From Streptomyces spongiicola (GTDB lineage: Bacteria; Actinomycetota; Actinomycetes; Streptomycetales; Streptomycetaceae), in NCBI RefSeq assembly GCF_003122365.1, contig NZ_CP029254.1, positions 1,627,001-1,691,000 of the forward strand: DNA of 64,000 nucleotides. The letters are read 5' to 3'. The position numbers and the translations under genes are program-made. Numbering within the stretch: the stretch's first letter is position 1; each line of letters opens with the position of its first letter. The notes beneath the pieces are model-generated. The model saw nothing but the letters and a program-made list of their open reading frames with translations. It made no database searches and had not been told where the DNA came from. This document shows, piece after piece, positions 52,798 through 62,082 of this stretch.

Positions 52798-53109
52798 CTA
52801 TTCGGGGTGGTCGACGCGGCCCGGAGCGGTGTGCCGGGCACCCCGGCTCCGTGCGATGCGGTGCACGTCGCGCAGGGACTCCGCGAGGCGGGCGATGACA
52901 TAGCGGAGCTGTTCGGGGGTGGCGGAACGGTCGCTCAGCAGGTCGTCGGTGTGATCGAGGAGTGCGGCGGCCATGCCGAGCTGCACGCTCTCGACGTTGT
53001 CGGCGAGTCGTGAGACATAGCCGAGGCCGTCGCCGACGAGGTAGCAGGGCTTGCCCTCGGCCCCGGTCCAGGGGAGCAGGCGAGGTGCCTCCGCGGTGTG
53101 ACGGATCAC
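52798..53109 (-). CDS. Hypothetical protein of the XRE/DUF397 neighbourhood
   Basis: 103 residues from the GTG at 53109, with GGGAGG upstream. The middle GKPCYLVGDGLGYVSRLADN and ESVQLGMAAALLDHTDDLLS, then RSATPEQLRYVIARLAESLR DVHRIARSRG, is mostly helical and soluble. Similar short proteins recur beside XRE/DUF397 pairs in Streptomyces, but I know no function. It overlaps the preceding gene by four bases (GTGA), so the two are co-translated. Confidence 0.7.
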   Translation of the reverse strand: MIRHTAEAPRLLPWTGAEGKPCYLVGDGLGYVSRLADNVESVQLGMAAALLDHTDDLLSDRSATPEQLRYVIARLAESLRDVHRIARSRGARHTAPGRVDHPE

Positions 53110-53399
53110 GCCGCCACCTCCCGTCCACCGATGGCGAACGGGTCGGCGTCGACGCCTTGGGCGGTGATCCAGAGAGCCCGGCGACGGAGGTGCCGACGAC
53201 GGGCCTCGGCCTGGCGGCGCTCGTGGGCGAGGAGGTAGGGACGGACGAGAGGGCTGTCCTCGCCTCGGTAGTACGGGGCGGGGGCGCGGGTGGGTGGGGG
53301 CGGACACGGCGGCCGGGGCGGGGGGCGGTGGTCCACGGGCGGCGGAGGCCACAGGAGCCTCCGGAGCGGGTCGATCAGGCGGACGATACAGTGCAACAC
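53106..53399 (-). CDS. Small proline/arginine-rich hypothetical protein
   Basis: 97 residues from the GTG at 53399, with AGGAG eight bases upstream. The N-terminus MLHCIVRLIDPLRRLLWPP is followed by a Pro-rich stretch, then YYRGEDSPLVRPYLLAHERR and a basic helix QAEARRRHLRRRALW. RGED...LVRPYLLAHE recurs in Streptomyces proteins encoded opposite XRE/DUF397 genes. Function is unknown. It is divergent from the XRE gene across about 200 bases that should hold both promoters. Confidence 0.7.
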   Translation of the reverse strand: MLHCIVRLIDPLRRLLWPPPPVDHRPPPRPPCPPPPTRAPAPYYRGEDSPLVRPYLLAHERRQAEARRRHLRRRALWITAQGVDADPFAIGGREVAA

Positions 53400-53597
53400 G
53401 TCGTCAACTCCTGGCTAGTTGAGGGCCACGCCCCCGGACCGTTCGCCCCGGTCGCGGGGGTCTGTGACTGCGGCTCTCCCGGGCGGCCCCGCCCGGTGAA
53501 CTCGCTCTGTAGCGATTCACTCACAGCCTGGGACCGATCGGGCTACCCTGACCAGGGGGTTCGATGTGACAGAGCTTTTGTCGCGAGGGAGTTGACG

Positions 53598-54386
53598 ATG
53601 AGCAACACCTACGGGGAATGGCTGAAGGCCCAACGCGAAGCCGCCGGCCTCACCCAACAGGAACTGGCCGATGCCTCGATCATGACCCGCTCGCACATCG
53701 CCCATATCGAGGCGGGCCGCCGCATCCCGTCGAAGGAGGACGCGCGGAGGCTGGACAGGGCGTTGGGCACGGGGGACGTGCTGAGCAGCTTCCTGCCACG
53801 GGAGAACGTGGCGGTGGCGGACTACTTCGAGTCGGCACGGCAGCTGGAACAGCAGGCAACGGTGATCCAGGAGTTCGCACTCTCACTCGTGCCGGGCATC
53901 CTCCAGACGGAGGGGTACGCGCGTGCGGTTCTACGGCCAGGTGCCACTCCTCGGGGTGAAGAGGAATGTGACAGGCTCCTTGTCACGCGACTGGAGCGAG
54001 GAAAGGTCCTCTCCGACCCGGTTACGCCGCTAGTCTGCGCCCTTCTCGACGAGGCGGTACTGCGCCGCCACGTCGGAAGTCCCAAGGTCATGACGGAGCA
54101 ACTGACCCACATCGTCCGCTTGGCGGAGAGCGAGCGCATCCGCGTCCACATCCTTCCCTTCGGAGTGGGCTACCACCAACTGCTCCAGGGGATGTTGTCA
54201 CTGATGATGTTCGACGATCAGCCCCCAGTCGCCTACGGCGAAGGAGTCCTCATGGGCAGGTTGCACGACTCCCCCGCCCTGGTTGAGACGTTGCAGCGCA
54301 CCTACACTCTCGCCTTGGGCGACGCGCTCCCCCGCAAGGAATCGGTCGCCCTACTGAGAGCGACGGCAAAGGAATACGGGCAATGA
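53598..54386 (+). CDS. XRE-family regulator with DUF5753 domain
   Basis: 262 residues; GAGGGAG precedes the ATG. The N-terminal HTH is WLKAQREAAGLTQQELADAS then IMTRSHIAHIEAGRRIPSKE. The C-terminal DUF5753 region shows EFALSLVPGILQTEGYARAV, TRLERGKVLSDPVTPLVCAL, LDEAVLRRHVG and VHILPFGVGYHQLLQGMLSL. Pairs of this regulator with a DUF397 protein are very common in streptomycetes (BldB/WhiJ-type context) and affect development or act as toxin-antitoxin-like pairs; here they interrupt the hsd genes. The stop overlaps the DUF397 start by four bases. Confidence 0.92.
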   Translation: MSNTYGEWLKAQREAAGLTQQELADASIMTRSHIAHIEAGRRIPSKEDARRLDRALGTGDVLSSFLPRENVAVADYFESARQLEQQATVIQEFALSLVPGILQTEGYARAVLRPGATPRGEEECDRLLVTRLERGKVLSDPVTPLVCALLDEAVLRRHVGSPKVMTEQLTHIVRLAESERIRVHILPFGVGYHQLLQGMLSLMMFDDQPPVAYGEGVLMGRLHDSPALVETLQRTYTLALGDALPRKESVALLRATAKEYGQ

Positions 54387-54604
54387 CTGACCGCATCATC
54401 CCGAACGCGGCCGCGTTGAGCGGTTGGCGCAAGTCGTCCTACAGCAGCGGCGACGGGGGCAGCTGCGTCGAGGTCCTGGACGGTTACCCGTCGGGCGTCC
54501 CGATCCGCGACTCCAAGAACCCTCACGGGCCCGCGCTGGTCTTCGCGACGACTGGCTGGTCTACGTTCGTCACCGCCCTCAAGAGCAACGCCTTCCCCGC
54601 CTGA
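54383..54604 (+). CDS. DUF397-domain protein
   Basis: 73 residues. Conserved DUF397 features are ALSGWRKSSYSSGDGGSCVE, VLDGYPSGVPIRDSKNP and GPALVFATTGWSTFVTALKS. It is translationally coupled (ATGA) to the XRE regulator, with which it probably forms a functional pair. The DUF397 member of such pairs is thought to be the partner whose activity the XRE protein controls. It ends 25 bases before the convergent hsdS stop. Confidence 0.92.
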   Translation: MTDRIIPNAAALSGWRKSSYSSGDGGSCVEVLDGYPSGVPIRDSKNPHGPALVFATTGWSTFVTALKSNAFPA

Positions 54605-54629
54605 CCGCGCCGCGCCACATCGGGACGCG

Positions 54630-55820
54630 TCAAGCCGCTGCATTCAGCAGGTCATCGATGAGTCCCGACTTCAAGGCGCGCAATTTGGCCAGCTCTTCGC
54701 ACTCGGCCGAGATCTGGGCATCACACGCATACAACGAGTCGACAATACGTCGCTGCTCGGCCGGCTCCTTCGGCATGTCGATTTCCAGCTCACGAAGCCG
54801 TGTGGGATTCACGTTTACCTGCTGAACCGCGACGGTCGAGATCGACCTCACCCGCTGGCGAATTGTCGGATGCATCAGCCACTCGACCAGGTACTCAGGA
54901 GTCAGTCGGGACGCATCCGGGTTGATCCGCACCAGATAGGAAGCGAACGAAGCCTTCGACAATTCCCCTCGCCACATCCCTGACTTCCCGATATGGTCAA
55001 TACTGTTGGTTCGGTTGAACAATACATCACCGTACTTGAGTTCAAGCTTGGCGGATACGGCCACAGGGCTGTACCTCAGGTCCGACAACTCGGGTCGTCC
55101 ACCTGCGAGGTTGTTCATCCGGAGAACGGGAACTCCTCGCGAATCGCGGTCCAGAGCCTCAGAAACACCGTACTCCGCCACTGGCACTACGTCCTTGAGC
55201 TGCACCCGGACCCAGCCCCTCGGAGGCTCGCCTCCCCGTAGTGGGAGCATGGCTGACAGTAGCGTGCCCTGACGGACGCTCCGAAGCTTCGTAATCGAAC
55301 CTTGGATGGCGCGCTCCTGCGCCGACACCGCGTCGGCCACCTCGACGAGTCTCCGCTGCTCGTCCAAGGGCGGAAGCGGAAAGCAGTAGCCCGCCAAATC
55401 CTCTCTATTGACCTTCGGGATTCCGGTACGAGCTGAAAGGGACTCAACATACCGAGAGAAGTTTTCGCTCAAGAGAACCGCGACGAGGAAACCAGCGACG
55501 ATCTCCCTCCCGGGTTTCAACGGATACATGTCGGCTGAACACGTACCGGAAAAGTCCGCCAACGCGACCTTTCTGAGAGCCGGCCGAATTTTGCAAAAGA
55601 TGACGTCCCCTGGCTGCACCACGTACTTGCCACTCGATGCACTTTGATCCGCTGCCGTAACGTGCTTAGCGATCTTTCCAGTGCGTGATTCCACATGATC
55701 TGGCGCCAGGAGGACGCGGCTGCGGTACGGCTCCTCTCTAGGGTCAACCTGCCCCGTGGGGAGACTGACAACGTCGGTCAGGCGCCGAACCGGCCATGCA
55801 GCCTTTTCCTCACTCTGCAT
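54630..55820 (-). CDS. hsdS: Type I restriction-modification specificity subunit
   Basis: 396 residues with two target-recognition domains. TRD1 covers about residues 10-140 ([35 protein letters not shown]). The first conserved spacer has [20 protein letters not shown] and a coiled coil [21 protein letters not shown]2 begins [16 protein letters not shown], with [20 protein letters not shown]. The second spacer is [20 protein letters not shown] to [15 protein letters not shown]. It reads the bipartite DNA site for HsdM/HsdR. The start overlaps the hsdM stop by 11 bases. GC is slightly lower than in neighbours, usual for exchanged S subunits. Confidence 0.93.
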   Translation of the reverse strand: MQSEEKAAWPVRRLTDVVSLPTGQVDPREEPYRSRVLLAPDHVESRTGKIAKHVTAADQSASSGKYVVQPGDVIFCKIRPALRKVALADFSGTCSADMYPLKPGREIVAGFLVAVLLSENFSRYVESLSARTGIPKVNREDLAGYCFPLPPLDEQRRLVEVADAVSAQERAIQGSITKLRSVRQGTLLSAMLPLRGGEPPRGWVRVQLKDVVPVAEYGVSEALDRDSRGVPVLRMNNLAGGRPELSDLRYSPVAVSAKLELKYGDVLFNRTNSIDHIGKSGMWRGELSKASFASYLVRINPDASRLTPEYLVEWLMHPTIRQRVRSISTVAVQQVNVNPTRLRELEIDMPKEPAEQRRIVDSLYACDAQISAECEELAKLRALKSGLIDDLLNAAA

Positions 55821-58413
55821 AACCCAGCTCCTTCAGGAACTCATCCAGCGTCGCCGCCGCCCGCTCCCGCTCCGCGCGAATCTCCCCCAGCGACACCACG
55901 TACTTGTCCGCCCACACCCCATAGACATCAACCAACTGCCGCCGAAGCCGCACCACATGCCCCTCCAGCTTCCCCGCCAGGTCGTCCCGCAGCAGCTCCA
56001 GCACCACCCGGCGCTCCCCCTCCGGGTCCTCCGCGAACCGCTTCCGGGCGGCGACCAGCCTCGGCGGGTCCTCGGTCAGCTTGGTCGGGTCCGGCCACGG
56101 CGTGAACCAGAACTCCGCCTCAAGCTTCCTGACGCGCGCCGCGGCCTTCGTGCGTTCCTTCTTCACATACGCCAGCTCCGCCAGCTGCTCCGCGCTCAGC
56201 TCGACCTGCTCCCGTGTGACGGCGTCCTCGTCACCCTCGGTCTCACCGTCCTCCGACGGCTCCGGCTCCGCGTTGAGCTCCTTCCAGCGCGCGTCCAGCT
56301 CGGCCTTACGGGCATCGGCCTCCGCCAGCTCCGTCAGAAACTCCGGAGCGATCGCCGCGACCACCTTGTGGTCGTACGCCTGGCGCCGCTCCGCAGCCGT
56401 GCGCTTGCGCAGCTTCCTCGTCTTCGGGTCCTGCTCCGGCGCGAGCAACGTCTCGACGTTCTCGACCCAGCCGTCCAGCACCCCCGCGAAGCCGTTCTCC
56501 GACAACGCCAGCAGGTCGTACTTGGCCTCGTACCACCAGCCGGCCACCGCGCCCGCCAGCGCGTACCGGTCGAGCAGACCGATGCCGCCCAGCCGCTCCA
56601 CGAACGACCCGATCAGCGACCCGCGTACGGCCATCAGCGCCGCCTTGCGCTCCGGCGCCGTCAGCTCCGCCAGGCGCTCGGGCGTGGCGGCCACCGCCTC
56701 CAGGTGACGGGCCTCCTCCTCCCACCACTTGGCGAACGCCGCCCGCAGCGCGTCCTCGCGGGGGCGCGCCAGCTCCGCGAGCCGGGCCGCGTCCGGGCGC
56801 TCGCCCTCGGGGAGGAAGTCCACATACGCCGGGTCCACCGGCTCGCGCTCGGCGAAGAGGTCCTCCAGCCCGATCTCGTACGCGTCGAGCAGTTGCTTCT
56901 TCGCCTCGACCTCCGCCCGCGGCATCCCGCCCACCAGGTGCGCCCGCACGTCCTGCGGCTCCGGCGGGGGCGTGTTGTCCACGTAGCGGCGGATGTTGAG
57001 GTTGCAGTCGTTCTCCCGCAGTTCCTCGCGCTCGACCACGCGCGCGAAGCCGGGCACGTCCTCGTACTCCCGGAACGTGGTGACGATCTTCTCCGCGTGC
57101 TCGGGGAGCAGCACGTTCTGCGCCCGCTCCGCGTGGAACTCGCGGTCCGCGTTGATGAAGAGGACCCGGCCCTCCCGCTTCGGGTCCTTTCTGCCCGGCG
57201 GGCGGAGGACCAGGATGCAGGCGGGGATGCCGGTGCCGTAGAAGAGGTTCGGGGCGAGGCCGATGACCGCCTCGATCGCGTCCCGCTCGATCAGCTCGGA
57301 CCGGATGTCCCGCTCACCGCCGCCCCGGAACAGCACGCCGTGCGGCATGACCGTGATGACCATGCCGCCTCGGCCCTCCCGCTTGGTCATCCAGAGCATG
57401 TGCTGGAGGAACATCAGGTCGGCCTTGCCGCGTTCGCTCGTCTCGCCGTACTTCGCCCGCTCCGCCCTGTGCGGGAAGTCGGTGAGCGAGTAGTCCATCG
57501 AGAACGGCGGATTGCTCAGCACCCCGTCGAACCGGTCGGCATCGGACCTCGGTGTGTGCGCCGGCTCGGACAGCGTGTCGCCGGTCCGCAGGTCGAAGCG
57601 GGTGCTGACGCCGTGGAGCACCATGTTCATCGTGGACATGATCCAGGAACCGCTGTTGGCGTCCTGGCCGGCGAAGTACATGTTCTCGGCGTCCCCGCCG
57701 TGCTCTTCCACGTATTCCTTGGCGTGGATGAGCATGCCGCCCGAGCCGACGCACGGGTCGTAGATGCGCGTGCCGTCCCGGGGGTCCAGCAGTTCGACCA
57801 TCATGCGGACCACGGCACGCGGGGTGTAGAACTCGCCGCCCTTGCGGCCGGCCGAGTCCGCGAACTCCTTGATCAGGTACTCGTAGGCGGCACCGATCAG
57901 GTCGGGGAACTCGAAGTCCTCCGTCCTGAGCCGGACCCGCCCGAAGTGCGCGATCAGCAGCTTCAGTCTCTGGTCGGCGAGCTTCGCCGCACCCGCGGCG
58001 GCACCCGAGCCGCCGATGCGGTTGAAGTCGAGCTGGTCGAACAGGCCCTTGAGTTTGGCGTTCTGACCCTCAAGGGCCTGGAGCGCGGGCCGCAGCAGCT
58101 CCTCGTTGACGTTGTGGGTGCCGGAGGAGATCCGCTGCCAGCGGGCCCCCCCGGGGACGAAGAGGACCCCGCGGTCGCTGTACGGCGCCGGGTCCTCCAG
58201 GAAGCTGTCCAGCAGCTCCCCGGCCAGGCCGTGCTCGTTCTCCGCCTGCTCCCTGATCCGCTCGCGTGCCGCCTCGAACTCGTCGTTGGCCCGCTTCAGG
58301 AACAGCAGCCCGAAGATGTAGTCCTTGTACTCGGAGGCGTCCATCGTGCCGCGGAGGATGTCCGCGGCGGCGAAGAGATGGCGCTCCAGCTGCGCGAGCG
58401 TGAGCTTGGCCAC
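55810..58413 (-). CDS. hsdM: Type I restriction-modification methylase with long C-terminal extension
   Basis: 867 residues, against about 500-550 for classic HsdM. The N-terminal helical domain ([20 protein letters not shown]) and the N6-adenine methylase core are clear: [23 protein letters not shown] motif [18 protein letters not shown], catalytic [18 protein letters not shown] and [19 protein letters not shown]. From about residue 500 there is an extension with Ala/Glu/Arg-rich helices ([40 protein letters not shown]). It methylates adenine in the HsdS-defined site. The final [10 protein letters not shown] overlaps hsdS. A 94-base gap separates it from rloB upstream. Confidence 0.95.
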   Translation of the reverse strand: MAKLTLAQLERHLFAAADILRGTMDASEYKDYIFGLLFLKRANDEFEAARERIREQAENEHGLAGELLDSFLEDPAPYSDRGVLFVPGGARWQRISSGTHNVNEELLRPALQALEGQNAKLKGLFDQLDFNRIGGSGAAAGAAKLADQRLKLLIAHFGRVRLRTEDFEFPDLIGAAYEYLIKEFADSAGRKGGEFYTPRAVVRMMVELLDPRDGTRIYDPCVGSGGMLIHAKEYVEEHGGDAENMYFAGQDANSGSWIMSTMNMVLHGVSTRFDLRTGDTLSEPAHTPRSDADRFDGVLSNPPFSMDYSLTDFPHRAERAKYGETSERGKADLMFLQHMLWMTKREGRGGMVITVMPHGVLFRGGGERDIRSELIERDAIEAVIGLAPNLFYGTGIPACILVLRPPGRKDPKREGRVLFINADREFHAERAQNVLLPEHAEKIVTTFREYEDVPGFARVVEREELRENDCNLNIRRYVDNTPPPEPQDVRAHLVGGMPRAEVEAKKQLLDAYEIGLEDLFAEREPVDPAYVDFLPEGERPDAARLAELARPREDALRAAFAKWWEEEARHLEAVAATPERLAELTAPERKAALMAVRGSLIGSFVERLGGIGLLDRYALAGAVAGWWYEAKYDLLALSENGFAGVLDGWVENVETLLAPEQDPKTRKLRKRTAAERRQAYDHKVVAAIAPEFLTELAEADARKAELDARWKELNAEPEPSEDGETEGDEDAVTREQVELSAEQLAELAYVKKERTKAAARVRKLEAEFWFTPWPDPTKLTEDPPRLVAARKRFAEDPEGERRVVLELLRDDLAGKLEGHVVRLRRQLVDVYGVWADKYVVSLGEIRAERERAAATLDEFLKELGYAE

Positions 58414-58507
58414 GTACCCGTCTTCCCTACGACCCGATATGACGTAGGAACCCTACGGCGATCCCCGGCCGGGATGAAAACGATCGCCCGAATTCGGTCT
58501 GCTTCCG

Positions 58508-59167
58508 TCAGTACGCGGTGATCCCGAGTCCCTTCTCGACGAACTCGAACACATCCGTGTACGGATCGCGCAGGCTCTTCGGCACATGCTCCGCATGCGC
58601 CTCGTTCATCTTCCGCGCCCGCTTCTTCGCCTCGGCGAAGCTGCCCGGCGGGATCTGCTCCGGCAGCACCGTCTTGATGTTCGCCGCGCCGCCCCCGAAC
58701 GGGAGCCGGGCCACCGCCATGTCGCAGACGCCGCCGAAGGTGCCGGTCACCGACTTGTGGTGGAGCAGCCGCCACACCTCGAAGCACGGATGCGAGAAGG
58801 CGACCTCGACGCCGGCCTCACGGGCCTCCTTCAGCGCCGCGTCGATGTGATCGTGCTGATCGCGGTCGAACAGGCACCAGACCGCAGGCCAGTACTTCTT
58901 CTCCAGGCCGCTGCGTCTGGCCACGCGCATCTCCTCGCGCATCAGCCTCACCGCCGCCTCCACGAGATTGATCGGCTTGCGCTGCGAACCGGGAGCCGAC
59001 TGGTTGGCGATGCGGACCTCGATGCCGTTCGTACCCGCCCGCTCCCGGACGATCTTGATGTACTCGGGTTCGGTCACCCTGCCCTCGGTGAAGACGTGCA
59101 CGACCTTCCGACGCCGCCCGCCCTTCTTCGCAGGGCCCAGCGAGTCCTTCCCCCTCGTGCGCGCCAT
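58508..59167 (-). CDS. rloB: RloB-family protein, possible TOPRIM-like nuclease
   Basis: 219 residues. RloB proteins (restriction-linked orf B) accompany RloA inside type I loci. After a basic start (RGKDSLGPAKKGGRRRK) comes VVHVFTEGRVTEPEYIKIV, then WPAVWCLFDRDQHDHIDAAL, AGVEVAFSHPCFEVWRLLHH and a C-terminal helical part. The TEG..TE motif with the later FDRD resembles the Glu and DxD acidic set of TOPRIM domains, as in OLD/PARIS effectors; this is my inference. Its ATG overlaps the rloA stop by one base, so the pair is co-translated. hsdM follows. Confidence 0.88.
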   Translation of the reverse strand: MARTRGKDSLGPAKKGGRRRKVVHVFTEGRVTEPEYIKIVRERAGTNGIEVRIANQSAPGSQRKPINLVEAAVRLMREEMRVARRSGLEKKYWPAVWCLFDRDQHDHIDAALKEAREAGVEVAFSHPCFEVWRLLHHKSVTGTFGGVCDMAVARLPFGGGAANIKTVLPEQIPPGSFAEAKKRARKMNEAHAEHVPKSLRDPYTDVFEFVEKGLGITAY

Positions 59168-60432
59168 CAGCTACCGCTCCGCTCCGCCTCGTACTCGCGT
59201 TCCCGTTCGTTCGCCGCCAGCAGCCGCCGCGCGATCTGGCCCTCCAGAAGAGACGGCACCGCGCCGAAGGCACCCGCCAGGTAGGACTTCATCAGGTCCT
59301 CGTCCTCCCCCGGGGACGCCGCCGTCAGCGGGTACAGGTCCGTCGCGCCTTCCTCGTCCTTCTCGGTCAGCCACACCTGCCCGGGCTCCAGCAGCCGACC
59401 GCCGCTCGGGGTGCTGAGCACGGAGGGGTCGTGCGAGGTGAAGACGAGCTGCGCCCCCCGCGGATTCGCCTGCGGGTCGTGGAACAGGCGAACGACCTCC
59501 GCGGCGAAGCGCGGGTGCAGGCTGGCATCCAGTTCGTCGACGAGCAGCACGGCGCCTTCGTCGAGGGCGAGGAGCAGGGGACCGAGCAGAGCGAACCAGG
59601 ATCGGGTACCGAAGGACTCCCGAGTCCAGTCGAAGGCCACGTCTCCCGCGGCGGAGCGGTGGGTGAGCTTGACCGTCGCGGGTCCCGTGCCCTCCTGGAC
59701 GACCTCCGCACCGGTGATTCCGAGGTCCGCGACCCGCAGCAACTCGTTGATGCGGCGCGCGCGGCTGCCGGTCAGCTCCCGCGTCGTGAAAGCCTCGCGC
59801 TGCTCGCGCTCGTCCTCCGGGTTGATCAGCCAGAGGTTGCGGCGGAACCAGTGGAAGAGCGGGGTCAGCTGCGGATGGTTGTCCGTGCCGGCCGTGGACA
59901 GCAGCAGGGCGTTGGGCCGGGTGCGCCGCTCGAGTCCGGCCCGGTCCTTCACGCGGTTTCCCGGCCAGTCGTAGACCTCGGCGCGGGACGCGTCGCGGTC
60001 CAGCCACACCTGCCGACGGCCTCGGGGATAGCTGTGCAGCCACTCGGCCTCGACCCGGTCCGCACCGAGTTCGAAGCCGTACGTCCAGCGCACGCCGTCA
60101 AGGACGAGGTCCACCTCGAAGAAGCTGGCCGACTGCTGCCCGTCCTTGTCGTTCAGGGCGAAGGGAACGCGCGCGGTCCCTTCGAAGGCCGCCCAGCGTG
60201 CGTACGAATTGATGACGGCGGCACGCATGTCCGTCATGGCGGCCAGCACGTTCGACTTGCCCGAGGCATTGGCTCCGAAGACGCCGATCAGTGGAAGTAC
60301 GGCGAGTGACCGGTCACCCGCGAGCCCCACCGGGCGTGCGGACGTGCCCGGGTCGTCCTCGGGCACGACGAACGTCAGCTCCTGCTCGTCGCGCAGTGAC
60401 CGCACGTTCGCCGTGCGGAATCTCAGCAGCAT
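59167..60432 (-). CDS. rloA: RloA-family AAA/ABC-type ATPase
   Basis: 421 residues. An SMC/OLD-like ATPase without transmembrane parts. It starts MLLRFRTANVRSLRDEQELT and has Walker A IGVFGANASGKSNVLAAMTD, a long insertion rich in Trp/Arg (LFHWFRRNLWLINPEDEREQ), the signature-like region WFALLGPLLLALDEGA, Walker B VLLVDELDASLHPRFAAEVV and the switch AQLVFTSHDPSVLSTPSGG. AAA_15/AAA_21 ATPases of this kind act as sensors with a partner effector in anti-phage systems. It is the first gene of the rloA-rloB-hsdM-hsdS run. GAGAGGGG precedes the ATG. Confidence 0.92.
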   Translation of the reverse strand: MLLRFRTANVRSLRDEQELTFVVPEDDPGTSARPVGLAGDRSLAVLPLIGVFGANASGKSNVLAAMTDMRAAVINSYARWAAFEGTARVPFALNDKDGQQSASFFEVDLVLDGVRWTYGFELGADRVEAEWLHSYPRGRRQVWLDRDASRAEVYDWPGNRVKDRAGLERRTRPNALLLSTAGTDNHPQLTPLFHWFRRNLWLINPEDEREQREAFTTRELTGSRARRINELLRVADLGITGAEVVQEGTGPATVKLTHRSAAGDVAFDWTRESFGTRSWFALLGPLLLALDEGAVLLVDELDASLHPRFAAEVVRLFHDPQANPRGAQLVFTSHDPSVLSTPSGGRLLEPGQVWLTEKDEEGATDLYPLTAASPGEDEDLMKSYLAGAFGAVPSLLEGQIARRLLAANEREREYEAERSGS

Positions 60433-60920
60433 GCCGGCCCCTCTCCGCGGCCAGAGTAGTGGGCGCGAAGGACAGCGGCTCGATCCGGACGCCGCGTCCG
60501 CCCTCTCCCGTCACCGGGGCAGCCCATGAGCACCGGCACCGGCACCGGCACCGGCACTGGCACCGGCACCGCCGTGTGACAGGGCCGACGTCACGTCCGG
60601 TCATCACTTCTGGTCGTCACTTCCGGCCGTCACGTCCGGCCGTCACGTCCGGCCGCCGGTGCGGATCGTCACGTGCGGGCCCATGTCCGGGGGTGACACC
60701 CGGCCGCCACGCCCAGCCGCCTCCCCCGGCCGCCACCCCCGGCCGCCACGCCCAGCCGCCTCCCGCCTCCCGCCTCCCGCCTCCCGCACGCGCACGTGCC
60801 CCGCATCACTCTGGACAGTTTCAACAACCGCCGGGTAACTTATTCTGAGCAAGCGCTTAGACAGCTCTGTGTGCTCGTCTGTGCCCAGTCAGTGACCGAC
60901 ACCGTGCCGAGGAGGCGTCC
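60433..60920. other. Spacer between divergent rloA and acyl-CoA dehydrogenase genes
   Basis: 488 bases, no gene. CACCGG hexamers run at 60531-60570 (about 6.5 copies), GTCACGTCCGGCC words repeat at 60590-60660 and CCCGGCCGCCAC words at 60700-60760. The last 100 bases are less GC-rich and hold an operator-like palindrome. Confidence 0.6.
60845..60860 (+). promoter_or_regulatory. TetR-type operator candidate upstream of acyl-CoA dehydrogenase
   Basis: CTGAGCAAGCGCTTAG is a dyad centred on AAGCGCTT, the kind of site used by TetR regulators of fatty-acid and acyl-CoA genes in actinobacteria. It lies 60 bases before the GTG start. No tetR gene is in the window. Confidence 0.5.
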
Positions 60921-62078
60921 GTGCGCCGGACCGTATTCAACGAGGACCACGAAGCGTTCCGGGAGACCGTCCGCGCCTTCATCGAGGCCGAGGTCGTCCC
61001 CGTCTACGACGAGTGGTTCGCCGCCGGCCAGGCGCCGCGCGAGTTCTACGACAAGCTCGGCGAGCTCGGCATATTCGGCATCAACGTGCCCGAGGAGTTC
61101 GGCGGCGCGGGCCTGGACACCCACAAGTTCGAGGCCGTCCTCTACGAGGAGACCGCGCGTGCGGGCGTCCACTTCGGCGGCTCCGGCGTGCATGTGCTGC
61201 TGGCCCTGCCGTACATCAAGATGCTCGCCACCGACGAGCAGAAGAAGCGCTACCTGACGAAGTTCGTCACCGGCGAGGAGATGTGGGCGCTGGCGATGAC
61301 CGAGCCGGGCACCGGCTCCGACGTCGCGGGCATGAAGACCACGGCCAGGCTGTCGGAGGACGGCACGCACTACGTCCTCAACGGCGCCAAGACGTTCATC
61401 ACCGGCGGCGTCCACGCCGACCGCGTGATCGTGTGCGCCCGCACCTCCGCCCCGCGCGAGGACGACCGCCGTTTCGGCATCTCCCTCTTCGCGGTGGACA
61501 GCAAGTCCGAGGGCTACTCCATCGGCCGCAAGCTGGACAAGCTCGGCCTGCGCACCTCCGACACCGCCGAGCTGGCGTTCGTCGACGTCAGGGTCCCGGT
61601 CGAGGACCTGCTGGGCGAGGAGAACAAGGGCTTCCACTACCTCGGCCAGAACCTGCCGTCGGAGCGCTGGGGCATCGCCTTCGGCGCGTACGCGCAGGCC
61701 AAGGCCGCGATCCGGTTCGCCAAGGAGTACACCCAGGAGCGCACGGTCTTCGGCAAGACGGTCGCGTCCTTCCAGAACACCAAGTTCGAACTGGCCGCCT
61801 GCCAGGCCGAGGTGGACGCCGCCGAGGCCGTCGCCGACCGCGCCCTGGAGGCGCTGGACGCGGGCGAGCTGACCCCGGCCGAGGCCGCCTCCGCCAAGCT
61901 GTTCTGCACCGAGGTCGCCCACCGCGTCATCGACCGGTGCCTCCAGCTGCACGGCGGCTACGGCTACATGAACGAGTACCCGATCGCCCGCCTCTACGCC
62001 GACAACCGCGTCAACCGCATCTACGGCGGCACCAGCGAGGTCATGAAGTCGATCATCGCCAAGTCGATGGGCCTCTGA
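60921..62078 (+). CDS. Acyl-CoA dehydrogenase
   Basis: 385 residues, full length. The GTG at 60921 has GAGGAGG upstream. It oxidises acyl-CoA to 2-enoyl-CoA with FAD, passing electrons to ETF. Segments seen are the N-terminal helical domain with LGELGIFGINVPEEFGGAGL, the FAD-binding strand WALAMTEPGTGSDVAGMKTT, YVLNGAKTFITGGVHADRVI, and the C-terminal helices ASFQNTKFELAACQAEVDAA and QLHGGYGYMNEYPIARLYAD, then VNRIYGGTSEVMKSIIAKSM. Chain-length specificity is not apparent. It forms an operon with the thioesterase four bases downstream. Confidence 0.95.
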   Translation: MRRTVFNEDHEAFRETVRAFIEAEVVPVYDEWFAAGQAPREFYDKLGELGIFGINVPEEFGGAGLDTHKFEAVLYEETARAGVHFGGSGVHVLLALPYIKMLATDEQKKRYLTKFVTGEEMWALAMTEPGTGSDVAGMKTTARLSEDGTHYVLNGAKTFITGGVHADRVIVCARTSAPREDDRRFGISLFAVDSKSEGYSIGRKLDKLGLRTSDTAELAFVDVRVPVEDLLGEENKGFHYLGQNLPSERWGIAFGAYAQAKAAIRFAKEYTQERTVFGKTVASFQNTKFELAACQAEVDAAEAVADRALEALDAGELTPAEAASAKLFCTEVAHRVIDRCLQLHGGYGYMNEYPIARLYADNRVNRIYGGTSEVMKSIIAKSMGL

Positions 62079-62082
62079 CCCT

